A stretch of 64,000 bases of DNA from positions 1-64,000 of IMG/VR virus record IMGVR_UViG_3300042691_009766. One strand, 5' to 3'. How positions within the stretch are numbered: the stretch's first letter is position 1; every line of letters begins with the position of its first letter. Made by a program: the position numbers and the translations under genes. The notes under the pieces are model-generated. The model did no database searches and was not told the origin of the DNA. It saw only the letters and a program-made list of their open reading frames with translations. Of the stretch, positions 17,078 through 27,131 are shown one piece after another. The DNA comes from a virus.

Positions 17078-18804
17078 TGGCTACACCAGAACGTTTACCT
17101 CAATATCTTTATGACAATCTAAACATCGCTCGTAAAAATAAACGATTAGCAAAAAAGTGTAGAGATGCCGCTAAAGAAATGGCAGATTCCGCATTTAACC
17201 GAATTAAATACACCAAAATTAAAATTAATTCCTATTCAGTGAATAGCGGAGTTGTTTATTTGCAACTAACTGCTGGAATTAATGCCTTCAGTTCTAAATT
17301 TACTTCTAATCATTGGATTAAAGGAATCGATGCAGTTGGCGTTAGAGGTTTAATTGATAACGATTTTAGTTTTCAATCTGGCTCTACAGTAAACGTTCAA
17401 TATAACACTGGAGCACCTAACATATCGCTAACTGCTGGTTTAAAAAGTGCCTTTGTGTATTCAGTGGACCCAAATAAAGGCTCATTACCAGATGTAATTT
17501 CTACAGATTGGTCTACACTGCTAAAAAAATACGGAGGACCTGAGGATTACCGTGAATTTCCTGACGGGTTTGATGAAAGACATGACAAAAACAATATAGT
17601 CCCTACTAATAAAGGTTTGGGAAAAGTAGATGACGTTACTTGGGCATATGAAACCCACCGCTATCTTCAGTTTTTAGAAAGATGGTTACAAACAAAAACT
17701 AAAGAATTTAATGAGGCAAACAAGGCTCTACAAAACTCCAGAAAAACAACTACAACTGCAACATCTCCAAAAAAACCAACTACCACTGGCACAACTACCC
17801 CAGACAAACCTAACAGCACAGGAAATGGGTATGTTGGTATAGGCGATGATAGAAAGCCTGTTATCTATAACCTACCTGCCGTAAAAGAGCAGTATTTTCA
17901 AAGTACAAATTTAAAAAACTTTAAAGTTTTGGATGGGAACGTCCCTAAGGCTGTGAAGTATGCTTCGCAACTTTGGAATCAGAGTGGTGCTTACAAAGGA
18001 ATGATTCAGAGTTATATTGTTCCAGGAAAACTTTCTAAAGAAGCACAGTTCTTTAAACCTCAAGATATTAAAGGTGTCGATGGTAATAGAAACATTAACC
18101 GTAGACGTTATGGCTTTCAGTTTCAATATAATCCTTCTACTTTAACAATGGGATATGCTGGAGCCCCTCAAGTCGACGTGGGGTTAGTAACTAGCGGTAA
18201 TGACGCCGTAAACTTAATTGGTTCTGGGGTTACAAGTAGCACTATTAATTTCCGTTTATTGTTAAACCGCATGAACGACATGAAATACGCTGATGCTATA
18301 TTAGCGGGAACTAAGCCCGCTGACTCATTTATACCTTCCCCTAAAGTTGGAGGTCTTTATATTCCAGATTCAGAAGTTGTATTGCCTATCAAAGATATTT
18401 ATTCTCATCTAGGTAATCACCCAGCCCAACCTAATGCCGAATATGGTATTACAAGTTATTGGGAAGAAGTTCAAGCAATTAAAGAATTGGGCACAATGTA
18501 CGACCTAGAGTATTTATTACGCTCTTTGCTTGGATACCAGTTGATGAGTTCTATGAGAAACAGACTTTCCTCTGACATAGGGTATTTAGGTGCATATCCT
18601 GTCGAATTGCATTTAGGTAAAAACTTAAGATACCTAGTTATTATTGAAAACTTCTCTGTTAGCCACACCATTTTTACTGAAGATATGATTCCAGTGTTTA
18701 CAAACGTAGATATAACTGTAAGTCGTCTTCCTGACTTTGCTAAACCTCTCTATGAGTTTGACTGGACTAAAAAGACAACAGTAAAGAAGGACCCTAAACC
18801 ATGA
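17077..18804 (+). CDS. Tail tube initiator / baseplate-tube connector (CIS_tube-like)
   Basis: 575 residues, TAATG start at 17077. The N-terminal 200 residues are basic and Asn-rich. A linker of Thr, Pro and Lys (about residues 225-250) follows. The C-terminal part contains RYGFQFQYNPSTLTMGY, a motif like the start of contractile-injection-system tube/LysM-associated proteins, then FRLLLNRMNDM and a final NLRYLVIIENFSVSHTIF strand series. The next gene is a LysM/gpX-like protein, and in phages and injection systems these two are normally neighbours. The role as tube-to-baseplate connector is inferred from this order. Confidence 0.65.
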   Translation: MATPERLPQYLYDNLNIARKNKRLAKKCRDAAKEMADSAFNRIKYTKIKINSYSVNSGVVYLQLTAGINAFSSKFTSNHWIKGIDAVGVRGLIDNDFSFQSGSTVNVQYNTGAPNISLTAGLKSAFVYSVDPNKGSLPDVISTDWSTLLKKYGGPEDYREFPDGFDERHDKNNIVPTNKGLGKVDDVTWAYETHRYLQFLERWLQTKTKEFNEANKALQNSRKTTTTATSPKKPTTTGTTTPDKPNSTGNGYVGIGDDRKPVIYNLPAVKEQYFQSTNLKNFKVLDGNVPKAVKYASQLWNQSGAYKGMIQSYIVPGKLSKEAQFFKPQDIKGVDGNRNINRRRYGFQFQYNPSTLTMGYAGAPQVDVGLVTSGNDAVNLIGSGVTSSTINFRLLLNRMNDMKYADAILAGTKPADSFIPSPKVGGLYIPDSEVVLPIKDIYSHLGNHPAQPNAEYGITSYWEEVQAIKELGTMYDLEYLLRSLLGYQLMSSMRNRLSSDIGYLGAYPVELHLGKNLRYLVIIENFSVSHTIFTEDMIPVFTNVDITVSRLPDFAKPLYEFDWTKKTTVKKDPKP

Positions 18805-19076
18805 TTTATTCTGATAGCCGCTATGCCACTGGAAGAATTTTTAAGGCTGTGGATTCAAGGACCGCTAAAGCCCAGATTACTGTGACTAGGATTTATCCTA
18901 GCCTTCAAGAACAGTATTACACCTATGTCTGGAAAGAAGGAGACCGCATAGATGTTATTGCTCAACGCCTCTACTCTAGTAGCGATAAATGGCATCACAT
19001 TATGGATTACAACCCAGAAATATTAGACCCTAGCGGTATTGCTCCTGGAACTATTTTGAGGATGCCAAGTGACTGA
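18801..19076 (+). CDS. Tail protein X / LysM-like baseplate protein
   Basis: 91 residues, ATGA overlap with the previous stop. The second half (KEGDRIDVIAQRLYSSSDKW, then HHIMDYNPEI, then GTILRMP) fits the LysM/gpX fold: G-D-x-x-x-x-I-A, then a Trp, N-P and a final G-x-x-L-x-x-P. In contractile tails this protein sits at the baseplate hub. It overlaps the gpD-like gene by a GTGA. Confidence 0.8.
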   Translation: MIYSDSRYATGRIFKAVDSRTAKAQITVTRIYPSLQEQYYTYVWKEGDRIDVIAQRLYSSSDKWHHIMDYNPEILDPSGIAPGTILRMPSD

Positions 19077-20349
19077 GTTAATTACTTCTTCAAAATATCG
19101 TAGAGGAACCACCTATAGCGTGGAGTTTCCTACCTTACCTTCTTTGTCATTTTTGCCGAGAAGAGTCGAACTTATACAAGAGCCTTACTGCCATGATGTA
19201 TTAATTATGGAGTTTGGTCAAACCAGCCCAAAATGGTTTGAATTGGTGAAGACTGGTGTGCCAATTAAGTTTGGCTGGAAGCAGGGAAGCCTAAGCAAAA
19301 CATGGGTGGGTTATGTTTCTTTCATTAAAAAGAATGTGGAAGGTAGCCGCTCTCAAATCATGGAAGTGCATTGCATCGGCTCAACTTTTTCTTTAAAAGA
19401 ATCTGCGACCAAAGTGTTCTTAAACAAATCTATTCCTGAAATAGTTAAAGAGATTGTTACTGACTACGGGTTTAAATTTGTTGGTGAAGACAACAATGTT
19501 AAGTTTGAGCAACTCGCTATCGCTGGGCACTCTTATTGGGAATGGATTCAAGAACACGCTAAAAGTATTGGTTATGGGGTTTTGGTGGAGAACATGACGT
19601 TCTACTTTAGACCTCTAGATAAATTAATTGACCAAAATATTACAAATGTTCCAGTTCTAAGCATGAACACTAAGCAATGGGGTATTGGCAATGAGGCTTT
19701 AGATAGAACATTGGATTCTTTTAAAGTTATTAATGGTGAGCATGTGGAGACAAGGGGAAACATGCGAACTAACAAGCAACTTGGTGGAGTTGACCCATTA
19801 ACTAACGAAGTAATTATTTCTATTTCTTCTCCTGACGCTGTTGGAGAAAATCTTAGAGCGATAAGTAATGACGTTTTATTTAATGAAGTTGATTCGTCTA
19901 AAGTATCGAATAGCCAAGAAACTGCTGAAGTATTGTCGGAGGGCTCCGCTCATCTGGGAAGGTTTAACATGCCAGCAAGGGTTACTTGCCAAGGTGACCC
20001 AAGAATTAGACCTTTTGCACCTGTTTTAATTCAGGGAACTGGAAATTTAACGGATGGTTTTTGGATAGCCAAAGAGGTAAAGCACATGTTTGCCATGATA
20101 GGTGATTACCAGATTGAAATGAAAGCCGCTATTGACGGGATTGGCTATGACACAAAGTTTTCTAGAAAAGACGGTATTCAGAGCCCTGCTGGAGTGGTAA
20201 ACTTAACTGAAGCAATCTCTGGTAATAATCAAATTTCAAGCAATGAAAAAGTTGTTTTAAATGGATTAAAACCTACAATGCTAGAGGCAAACCAGGGCTA
20301 TAAACGCACCCCAGTTAAGTGGTCAAACATATTTGTAGGAGATAGATAA
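19069..20349 (+). CDS. Baseplate hub protein (gpD / T4 gp27-like)
   Basis: 426 residues from GTG 19069, overlapping the LysM-like gene. Features of late control gene D/hub proteins are present: an early VEFPTLPSLSFLPRRVELI region, then KFGWKQGSLSKTWVGYVSFI, the G-Y-G motif with a following beta strand (GYGVLVENMTFYFRP, about residue 170) and a final region rich in Gly and charged residues with DPRIRPFAPVLIQGTG. Hub proteins form the trimer that carries the spike. Gene order (LysM, hub, gp25, gpJ, spike) agrees. Confidence 0.8.
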   Translation: MTELITSSKYRRGTTYSVEFPTLPSLSFLPRRVELIQEPYCHDVLIMEFGQTSPKWFELVKTGVPIKFGWKQGSLSKTWVGYVSFIKKNVEGSRSQIMEVHCIGSTFSLKESATKVFLNKSIPEIVKEIVTDYGFKFVGEDNNVKFEQLAIAGHSYWEWIQEHAKSIGYGVLVENMTFYFRPLDKLIDQNITNVPVLSMNTKQWGIGNEALDRTLDSFKVINGEHVETRGNMRTNKQLGGVDPLTNEVIISISSPDAVGENLRAISNDVLFNEVDSSKVSNSQETAEVLSEGSAHLGRFNMPARVTCQGDPRIRPFAPVLIQGTGNLTDGFWIAKEVKHMFAMIGDYQIEMKAAIDGIGYDTKFSRKDGIQSPAGVVNLTEAISGNNQISSNEKVVLNGLKPTMLEANQGYKRTPVKWSNIFVGDR

Positions 20350-20750
20350 TGGCTAATACTGAGTACACTGTTAGTTTGCCTTTTACTCTTGGGTTTACGG
20401 GTTCAGTAGAGACCACAATAGACCAAACTAAAATTTGGTCTGACAAGGTTTTAACCGTAGTGGGAACTGCTTTAGGTGAGCGTACCCAGCGGTACTACTT
20501 TGGAAGCAAAGTTCATTTTGAAGCATTTGAAAATGTTGAACAGGCTAAAGAAGGTATTGAAAAAGCGGTATCAGAAGCATTTTCAGCATATCTTCCACTA
20601 TTAACTTTTAGGGGAATAAGAAGTTCTTACAGCCCTGATACTGGGCAATTAAATGTCACAATCCTATATTCGCTTCCTGATGAGGCATTAAGTGAAGTAA
20701 AAATAGGCAATGTTCAAATTGACGGCAATCAACCACCTAAGGAATTTTAA
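20349..20750 (+). CDS. Baseplate wedge protein (gp25/gpW-like)
   Basis: 133 residues, TAATG overlap on both sides. The central pattern, VEQAKEGIEKAVSEAFSAYL followed by two beta strands with TFRGIRSSYSPDTGQLNVTI, matches gp25-like wedge proteins (helix, then strands ending in L-x-V-x-I-x-Y). The usual E-P-R of gp25 is not obvious. It is flanked by the hub and the gpJ-like gene, as in other contractile tails. Role: initiates sheath polymerisation at the baseplate. Confidence 0.78.
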   Translation: MANTEYTVSLPFTLGFTGSVETTIDQTKIWSDKVLTVVGTALGERTQRYYFGSKVHFEAFENVEQAKEGIEKAVSEAFSAYLPLLTFRGIRSSYSPDTGQLNVTILYSLPDEALSEVKIGNVQIDGNQPPKEF

Positions 20751-22639
20751 TGGCTGAGAAAAAAATAACCACATCTATCGATTACACCAGTAGAGACTTC
20801 TTTTCAATTAGAGAAGACTTAATTACTCGTATAAAGAACCGAGTGGACGCTAATGGTAAAGTATGGAATGGAAGTGACCCTGCTGATTTTGGAGTAGCAA
20901 TCGTTGAAGCCTTTGCTCATGTCGGTGATTTAACTAACTATTACATTGATAGGGCGGCAAATGAGTCTTACATCGGAACTGCTACACAACGCCAGACGCT
21001 TTTAAACTTGGCGTCAATGTATGGCTATCAAGTGTCAGGATGGCGTCAGGCTTATGTGGATGTGACTATAAGCAATAGCGGTGCTACCAGCCTAGTTGTT
21101 CCTGCTAACACACTGTTCTCGGTAACAATCACTGTGACCACTAATGGCTCGTCAACTACCTACCAAGAGTATTACACTCTTCAAGATGATGTGACTGTGG
21201 GCGGGGGTGGCACTGCCGCAGGAGTTTTAATTCATGGCAGAAATGTGAGTGCTATAGACAGTAACGCCGCAGATGTAAGCGACCCATACGATATCCCTGG
21301 TGAACGTTTAGGTTATTCGGACGGGTTTTCTAATCAGTCGTATCGACTAAAGTACAATCAGGTGGCTGAAGGAACTGTTGAAGTATTTGTGCGAAACGGT
21401 AATTCTTTTGATAAATGGTCTGAAGTTACCAATCTAAGTGAATATGGACCACAGGAGTTTGTTTACACAATAACTTATGATGGCGATAATTACGCTTACA
21501 TAAATTTTGGTGATGGAGTTTCTGGTTCTATACCAGTATTTGGCGATGATATTAAAGCACAATACTACGTTGGTGGTGGGCTAATCGGAAACATTGAGGG
21601 CGGAAAGTCGTTCTCTATAGTTAGTGTTCCGCTATCTAGTGGAGTTTTAAAGGCAGATTTAACCCCAATCTCCGTAAGCAATAGCGAGTCGGGTTATGGT
21701 GGAGAGGACCCAGAGTCCAACGATAGTATCAGGCTGAACGCCCCAGCCGCCTTACGGTCTTCACAACGTGCTGTTAGTTTAGATGATTTTAAGAGTTTGG
21801 CTTTAAGTGTCGCAGGGGTGGGTAAGGCTGCCGCATATGCTTCTGCACCTACCTCTATCAATGTATATGTGGGACCGAGTGTATCCGATACATCTAATGA
21901 TTACTTTCCTGGATTTGCGGCAAACGGAACTACTTTAAAAACAAGTTGGACAGATTTACAGTCAATCGTAAGTTCAGAATTTGGTGGAAGAACGCAGATT
22001 GGAACTACTGTCACTATTCTTCCTCCTGCGTATGTTCCTGCGGATGTAGTAGTTGAATATGTTGCGGAAACTGGTTACTCTGATTCGCAAATTATTACTG
22101 CCCTAAACGCAGGGGTAGTGTTTGATTACGGCTATAACTACCTAGACTTTAACCAGAACATAAGACCAGAAAAACTGGAGCAAAGCCTCAGTAGTATTGA
22201 TGGTGTTGATTCGGTTAAGGTAGTCGAACTTTATCGTAATGGGGCTAGTGCGGCTCGAACCACTCTGGTTCCAGCGGCTGGTGAATACTTTGTATTTAAG
22301 GATGTTAATACAAAGATTTATCCAATCTGTAGTTTGAGAAATCTTGTTGTAACTATTGGTAACGGAACTATGCCTACCTTTAATGCCCTAGTTAAAACCT
22401 ATGCTTTTACTAGCACAAGTTCCACGATGACATTTACTCCAACATCAGTAAATACGGCTTCTACTCTTACCTATACTTTTACTAATGGTTCGGGAACAGT
22501 GACTGGTCCGACATCTATCACAAGTGGTGTTGCCTCTTCGTCATTAACTTTGACTACAGGTCTAAACACAATTGCCGTAACTTCTACTTCTTCCGATAGC
22601 CTCAACACAAACACTTATTACATCAAGGTAACTAAGTAA
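20750..22639 (+). CDS. Baseplate J-like protein (gp6/gpJ) with C-terminal beta domain
   Basis: 629 residues. The N-terminus (DYTSRDFFSIREDLITRI, then GSDPADFGVAIVEAFAHVGD and ANESYIGTATQRQTLLNLAS) is the conserved opening of gpJ/gp6 baseplate wedge proteins. The middle has a GYGGEDPESNDSIRLNAPAA motif that is also typical. The last 90 residues are a Ser/Thr-rich beta domain resembling cadherin-like beta-sandwich repeats, probably an exposed decoration. The protein builds the baseplate ring that controls contraction. Confidence 0.88.
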   Translation: MAEKKITTSIDYTSRDFFSIREDLITRIKNRVDANGKVWNGSDPADFGVAIVEAFAHVGDLTNYYIDRAANESYIGTATQRQTLLNLASMYGYQVSGWRQAYVDVTISNSGATSLVVPANTLFSVTITVTTNGSSTTYQEYYTLQDDVTVGGGGTAAGVLIHGRNVSAIDSNAADVSDPYDIPGERLGYSDGFSNQSYRLKYNQVAEGTVEVFVRNGNSFDKWSEVTNLSEYGPQEFVYTITYDGDNYAYINFGDGVSGSIPVFGDDIKAQYYVGGGLIGNIEGGKSFSIVSVPLSSGVLKADLTPISVSNSESGYGGEDPESNDSIRLNAPAALRSSQRAVSLDDFKSLALSVAGVGKAAAYASAPTSINVYVGPSVSDTSNDYFPGFAANGTTLKTSWTDLQSIVSSEFGGRTQIGTTVTILPPAYVPADVVVEYVAETGYSDSQIITALNAGVVFDYGYNYLDFNQNIRPEKLEQSLSSIDGVDSVKVVELYRNGASAARTTLVPAAGEYFVFKDVNTKIYPICSLRNLVVTIGNGTMPTFNALVKTYAFTSTSSTMTFTPTSVNTASTLTYTFTNGSGTVTGPTSITSGVASSSLTLTTGLNTIAVTSTSSDSLNTNTYYIKVTK

Positions 22640-23352
22640 TGTTAAAAGATGCCTCAGGTAATCGGAGATTTTATGGAGTTTATAGAGCGGTTGTTGTAGA
22701 TAATAACGACCCTTTAGAGCAAGACAGGCTGCGATTAAAGGTTCCTCAAGTTCTTTTAGAAGAAGAAACTGGTTGGGCTTGGGGTGTAAAGCAAACTGGT
22801 AAACAGACTATCTTGCCTAGCATTGGTTCTGGTGTGTTTGTAATGTTTGAAGGGGGAGACCCTTCTTTTCCTATCTGGCTTGGAACATTTGTTGATGTGC
22901 CACCGATGGCGGTTAGATGGAGCCCCGATTTTAATGCGACTGGTATGACGTTTACTGGTTCTGGAACTACCTACCCTACCTACAACAGTTACTATGTGAA
23001 GCAAGGACAGTTGGTGACTTTTAACATTAAAATTTTAATGTCTACTGTAACTAATTTTGGTACTGGTCAATACAAGACCGAACTTCCCTTTTTGCCTATA
23101 GCAAGTGCTGCAAACCATTTTTCTACATGGGCGTGGGTTGACCCCAGTCAGCCGCCAGACGAATTGAATGGTCACATACAGTTAGTGGCAGACCATTTAC
23201 CTAACACGAAAGCCTTAGATTTACATTGGCTTAAAGAAACTACGGCATCTCCCAAGCCAGTTATTGAAAGCCAATTAATCCAAGGAACGCCAATGACCTT
23301 TACTACAGCCAGTTTTATCTATATCAACGGAACCTACATTTCGGCGGAATAG
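22639..23352 (+). CDS. Baseplate spike/gpV-like protein with OB fold
   Basis: 237 residues. The N-terminal half (RFYGVYRAVVVDNNDPLEQD, then RLKVPQVL, then LPSIGSGVFVMFEGGDPSFP and IWLGTF) is the OB-fold domain of gp5/gpV spike proteins, with the usual G-V-x-V-x-F-x-x-G-D-P-x-x-P motif at about 73-87. The C-terminal half is beta-rich and lacks the repetitive beta-helix of T4 gp5, so a separate tip might be added by another gene. It lies right after gpJ. Confidence 0.8.
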   Translation: MLKDASGNRRFYGVYRAVVVDNNDPLEQDRLRLKVPQVLLEEETGWAWGVKQTGKQTILPSIGSGVFVMFEGGDPSFPIWLGTFVDVPPMAVRWSPDFNATGMTFTGSGTTYPTYNSYYVKQGQLVTFNIKILMSTVTNFGTGQYKTELPFLPIASAANHFSTWAWVDPSQPPDELNGHIQLVADHLPNTKALDLHWLKETTASPKPVIESQLIQGTPMTFTTASFIYINGTYISAE

Positions 23353-23413
23353 CCGTACACCCTGAAAAACTAGCCTTAATCAGGCAAACTAGAAGAAAGA
23401 CTTAGGAGTTTAA

Positions 23414-23818
23414 ATGGCAGCGACCTACCCTTCCAGCGTAAAAACCTTCATAAATAAAGTAGACAATACTGATGCAGTTATTGCCTCGGACGTTAACTTG
23501 GCTTATGAGGAAATCACCGCTATAGAAACAACCATAGGAGTTACTCCCGCAGTATCCAGTACTTGGTCAGGAAGTTTTAGCACAACCTCAACAAATAACT
23601 TCAACACAATAGGTGCGAGATTAAACAATATTGAATACGGTTTGTACACGGCGTATAACAACCGTGTGAGTACTGGTGGTGGGTCAACAATTGCTTCTAC
23701 AAGCACCACAGTGGGGCTAACTTTGTCTACATCTGGTTCGGGTAATCTATTGTCTGCTGGAAACACTGTAATTAATTCAAGTGGGAACATTGTGACACTT
23801 GATGGCGGAACTGCTTAG
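23414..23818 (+). CDS. Small tail-fibre or tail-tip protein (134 aa)
   Basis: 134 residues, ribosome site AGGAG at 23405. The N-terminal half (SVKTFINKVDNTDAVIASDV, then NLAYEEITAIETTIG) is a pattern commonly seen at the base of phage fibre proteins. The C-terminal half is Ser/Thr/Gly-rich, like the fibres at the start of this window. It probably forms part of the tail-tip attachment. Confidence 0.6.
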   Translation: MAATYPSSVKTFINKVDNTDAVIASDVNLAYEEITAIETTIGVTPAVSSTWSGSFSTTSTNNFNTIGARLNNIEYGLYTAYNNRVSTGGGSTIASTSTTVGLTLSTSGSGNLLSAGNTVINSSGNIVTLDGGTA

Positions 23819-23829
23819 GAGAGCCCAGA

Positions 23830-25929
23830 TTGGGTGTTTACAATACATTTGATTGGGGCGACGGCACGCTTTACGGAGATGTGTCTAAAGTTGCGTATTC
23901 TGCGTCTCCTTTAACTGCTGTCGCTATTGGCTCGACCACATACCAAGAACAAGTTGTTGTAGGAATGTCGGGCGGCAGCCCCGTCATGGGAGAGAAAAGC
24001 ATAACTCGTCCACGAGTAGATTTAACTTGGGCTACCCCGACTGGAAGCGTTTATGGATTTAGAGTGGTCAGAAACCAAGATGGGTTTTCTGAGACTGAGG
24101 AGGATGGTCACGTTATATTTGAGACCTATTCCCCAGCCATTCCTGAAGAGAACTACTTTACCGATGAAATGTATGAAATACCTCTCAGCGAAAACATGTA
24201 CGCCTATTACACTATTTGGCTTTTAGTTTTAAACTCTGATGGTACTTATAGTTGGGTAATTGGGGCTTACACCTATTGCCTAATTCCTAAAGAACACTCC
24301 ATTAAAACTCCTGAAGGAAATCTGTATAAGACTTCGGAGCGTAAATTCATTGAACTTTTCCCAAAAGTCTATACAACTGAAATGCAAAGTTACTTAGATG
24401 AGGTTAGCGAAACTTCAGATTTGCGTATTTTCTTGGGCGGTTTTGGCTACACTCTGGATGAGATTTTAACTTATGCCGATTTACTTATCCCAGACTATTC
24501 AGGTAAGTCAACCAATCCAAACATGGTTGATTTACAAGCACAGCAATTAGGTCTGCCTAAAGAACCTACATTGAGTATTCAAAGAAAAAAGGCGTTAATT
24601 AGAAACGCTTTTACTATCAATAAACTTAGGGGAAGTGTTGACTCAGTTTCTTTACTTGCTAAAAGTTTAAGTGGGTATGCTGTTCAAACATCTGTTTCAC
24701 CTAACTTATTGTTGAATATTCAAGACAGTTCTTTCTACAAAGGAACTGGTCATTGGGAACTGAGTAGCGGTACTTTAACTTCTAACTTAACGACTGGTGC
24801 TACTGACCTGCCATTTCAAACAGAGGTCTTCTCGGTTGATAGAAGTTACACGGGGAAGGCAATAACTTCGGGTTCTGATGCAATCTTATCTTTAGGTTTA
24901 TCAAGCCCTAAATTAAAAGGCATACCTGTAATTGCTGGTGTTGAATACGAGTTTTCATACTACATAAAAGATGGCTCAAATAATGCGACTCCATACATCA
25001 AGTGGTATGACAGGTTCGGAGTAGTAATTGGCTCTGCTATTGCTGGTACTGCTGTTAATTACGCTGGTTCTTGGGGGCAAACCACGCTTGTTGCAACAGC
25101 ACCAAATGATGCCTACTTTGCTTCTGTAGAAATTAAGTTGTCTACTGCTGGAACTTACTATGTAGACATGGTGCAGTTTGCCACTACCTCTGATGCACGC
25201 TATGTGGATTACTATGAAGCCCGTGGGGTGGGGATTCATTTAGAGCCTACCAAAGTTAATTACGCTAAAAATCCATCCATGAACAGTTCCACCAGTTGGA
25301 CGCTTAGTGGTGCTACAGCCGTCTATACCAATAACAGTACTGTTCCAGGAATTAGCCTGGACGGTACAAAGATGACTACTATGACTACCAGTGCTTCAAC
25401 CAGTTTTTCTTTAGCCACCACTACGGACAGCATAATTAAGTCTGGAAAGTATTATACTTTCTCTATTTACGCCAAGACTACTTCTGGTACTCAAGCAGCG
25501 GATTTTAAATTAGAGGTTCTTGACTCTGGAAGTACAGTTATAGCCTCCAAGACTCTAAGTAGCCAAACCATAAACACAACTTGGAATAGGTTTGTTGTTT
25601 CCGTATTTGTGCCTTTTGTTTTGGATAGCATTTCGTTAAAAGCCACTGTTTTGGGAACAGGTAACGGCTCTGTAATAGACCTTGATGCGGCTCTTATTGA
25701 AGAAGGCTATGGTGCAAGCGACTACTTTGACGGTGGTTACACCAGTCGTGGAGCATATTGGTCAGGAACAGCGTCTAACTCTGCCTCCGTAATTTACAGA
25801 AACAAATCCCCTAAAGTTAACCGCATAATGTCTGAAGTCCCTAATTATTTGCCTTTGAATACTGCGTTTGTAGTCACGTCAGGTTTTAACGGGACAGTGG
25901 TGTTGGAAAATTCTGGTATGTCGTCATAA
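23830..25929 (+). CDS. Baseplate / tail protein I-like with carbohydrate-binding-type modules
   Basis: 699 residues from a TTG start at 23830, supported by GGAGAG at 23818. Residues 160-300 contain a pattern of tail protein I/wedge proteins (FPKVYTTEMQSYLDEVSETS, then GYTLDEILTYADLLIPDYSG, then IQRKKALIRNAFTINKLRGS). The C-terminal half carries two similar beta modules that open with NLLLNIQDSSFYKGTGHWEL and NYAKNPSMNSSTSWTLSG, resembling carbohydrate-binding modules of fibres. It is the last gene of the tail block and a candidate receptor-binding tip. Confidence 0.65.
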   Translation: MGVYNTFDWGDGTLYGDVSKVAYSASPLTAVAIGSTTYQEQVVVGMSGGSPVMGEKSITRPRVDLTWATPTGSVYGFRVVRNQDGFSETEEDGHVIFETYSPAIPEENYFTDEMYEIPLSENMYAYYTIWLLVLNSDGTYSWVIGAYTYCLIPKEHSIKTPEGNLYKTSERKFIELFPKVYTTEMQSYLDEVSETSDLRIFLGGFGYTLDEILTYADLLIPDYSGKSTNPNMVDLQAQQLGLPKEPTLSIQRKKALIRNAFTINKLRGSVDSVSLLAKSLSGYAVQTSVSPNLLLNIQDSSFYKGTGHWELSSGTLTSNLTTGATDLPFQTEVFSVDRSYTGKAITSGSDAILSLGLSSPKLKGIPVIAGVEYEFSYYIKDGSNNATPYIKWYDRFGVVIGSAIAGTAVNYAGSWGQTTLVATAPNDAYFASVEIKLSTAGTYYVDMVQFATTSDARYVDYYEARGVGIHLEPTKVNYAKNPSMNSSTSWTLSGATAVYTNNSTVPGISLDGTKMTTMTTSASTSFSLATTTDSIIKSGKYYTFSIYAKTTSGTQAADFKLEVLDSGSTVIASKTLSSQTINTTWNRFVVSVFVPFVLDSISLKATVLGTGNGSVIDLDAALIEEGYGASDYFDGGYTSRGAYWSGTASNSASVIYRNKSPKVNRIMSEVPNYLPLNTAFVVTSGFNGTVVLENSGMSS

Positions 25930-25938
25930 GATGTCCTC

Positions 25939-26205
25939 ATGGACATTTTTATTACAATAGTTATTGCAGGTTTTGCTGCTGGTTATATCGTTGAGTTTTT
26001 CGGCTCTTTGTTAGGGCGTTGGCTTTCAATTAAGTTAATTAAACAACTCTTTACTCTTCCCTTTAGTTTTGTGGCTTTATGGGTGCTCGGTATTCACGAC
26101 CCCGTTATTTTTGTGTATACTGCTGCTTCTGGGTTTATCTCGTTGGCTATTATGGCGTTCGTGTCTAAGCCTGTTGAGGTCACTCAGGTAGTTAATAGGA
26201 GGTAG
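25939..26205 (+). CDS. Small membrane protein, holin candidate (88 aa)
   Basis: Two or three hydrophobic segments: residues 3-25 (ITIVIAGFAAGYIVEFFGSL), about 38-53 (LFTLPFSFVALWVLG) and about 58-78 (IFVYTAASGFISLAIMAFV). The C-terminus is short and ends NRR. Size and topology fit a holin, but no lysin gene was seen beside it; the only peptidoglycan-cutting domain noticed is in the tape measure. It lies between the tail and replication genes. The holin call is inference. Confidence 0.55.
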   Translation: MDIFITIVIAGFAAGYIVEFFGSLLGRWLSIKLIKQLFTLPFSFVALWVLGIHDPVIFVYTAASGFISLAIMAFVSKPVEVTQVVNRR

Positions 26206-26206
26206 G

Positions 26207-27130
26207 GTGTCTGATTTAGAATTGCTGGAATTGCCACCAGCCCAATTGAAGGTCTTTTTAGCGATGCGTCATCTGGAGACTCGTTGGGGCGAAGTTAGGG
26301 CTTCTATGGACCTTCTAGGGGGTCTTACGGGGTATTCTAGGTCCTCTGTACACCGTGCAGTTGAGGCACTTGTAGAGGGGGGTTGGGTGCAGGTGAAGCG
26401 TACAAAGCGTAATTACGGGCTTTGGGATGAAAACCGCTACACGTTATTACGATGTGGCATCCGTGAAACATCGAAGCGTAAAATTGAGGTTTCTGAGACC
26501 CCTGAAGGACGTGTCATCCACGACACAACAACAGGTGTCTTATTAACTACTAAGTCTACTAATAGAGATATAACTACTAATAAGTTAAATAATACACTTC
26601 AGGAGGATTCTGTGGTTAATCGTTGGCAAGACGATGAGGATTTGGGTGCGTTTGGATTGCTTGAGGGTGAAACACCTAGCGGTGCTTCTCCTGCGGAGAA
26701 GAAGAAACTTCATCGTTCTGAGAAGCCTCATGAGAAATGGACGGCTCAGGACGTTGCTTCAGAGTTCTCGTCTAGGGTTTACGCAAAAGTGCGTGGCATA
26801 CCTGGGCTAGTGAACACCAAGCGTTTGGCTATTGCGTTGGCACAGAACCGCAAGAAGTTCGGCGTGACCTCAATTCAAGAGATTGGTGCTTTAGAGAAGT
26901 TCTTTAGCGATGAAAGAAACTTAGCGACTATTCGTAAGTTCCCTAAAAATTCTCACGGCATCTTCTTAAATGCCATAACTAAGTTCTTGGCAGAGAATGT
27001 TTCTGTAGAGACTGCTGTTGCAGTTGACGAAACTTCCATGTACATTTATGCTTCTGATGGCAAGCAGTTCGATAACTCAATGCCAGGTCGTGCATCACTG
27101 GCACGATACGAACAAAAACTGAAGGGCTAA
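26207..27130 (+). CDS. Winged-helix replication initiator-like protein
   Basis: 307 residues from GTG 26207, with AGGAGG overlapping the previous stop. The N-terminal 80 residues form a winged helix (AQLKVFLAMRHLETRWGEVR, then LTGYSRSSVHRAVEALVEGG, then WVQVKR). A Thr/Asn/Lys-rich linker follows, then a second helical domain (FSSRVYAKVRGIPGLVNTKR, then EKFFSDERNLATIRKFPKNS). It is immediately followed by the DnaC-like loader, so it probably brings the helicase loader to the origin. The family is not certain. Confidence 0.6.
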   Translation: MSDLELLELPPAQLKVFLAMRHLETRWGEVRASMDLLGGLTGYSRSSVHRAVEALVEGGWVQVKRTKRNYGLWDENRYTLLRCGIRETSKRKIEVSETPEGRVIHDTTTGVLLTTKSTNRDITTNKLNNTLQEDSVVNRWQDDEDLGAFGLLEGETPSGASPAEKKKLHRSEKPHEKWTAQDVASEFSSRVYAKVRGIPGLVNTKRLAIALAQNRKKFGVTSIQEIGALEKFFSDERNLATIRKFPKNSHGIFLNAITKFLAENVSVETAVAVDETSMYIYASDGKQFDNSMPGRASLARYEQKLKG

Positions 27131-27131
27131 C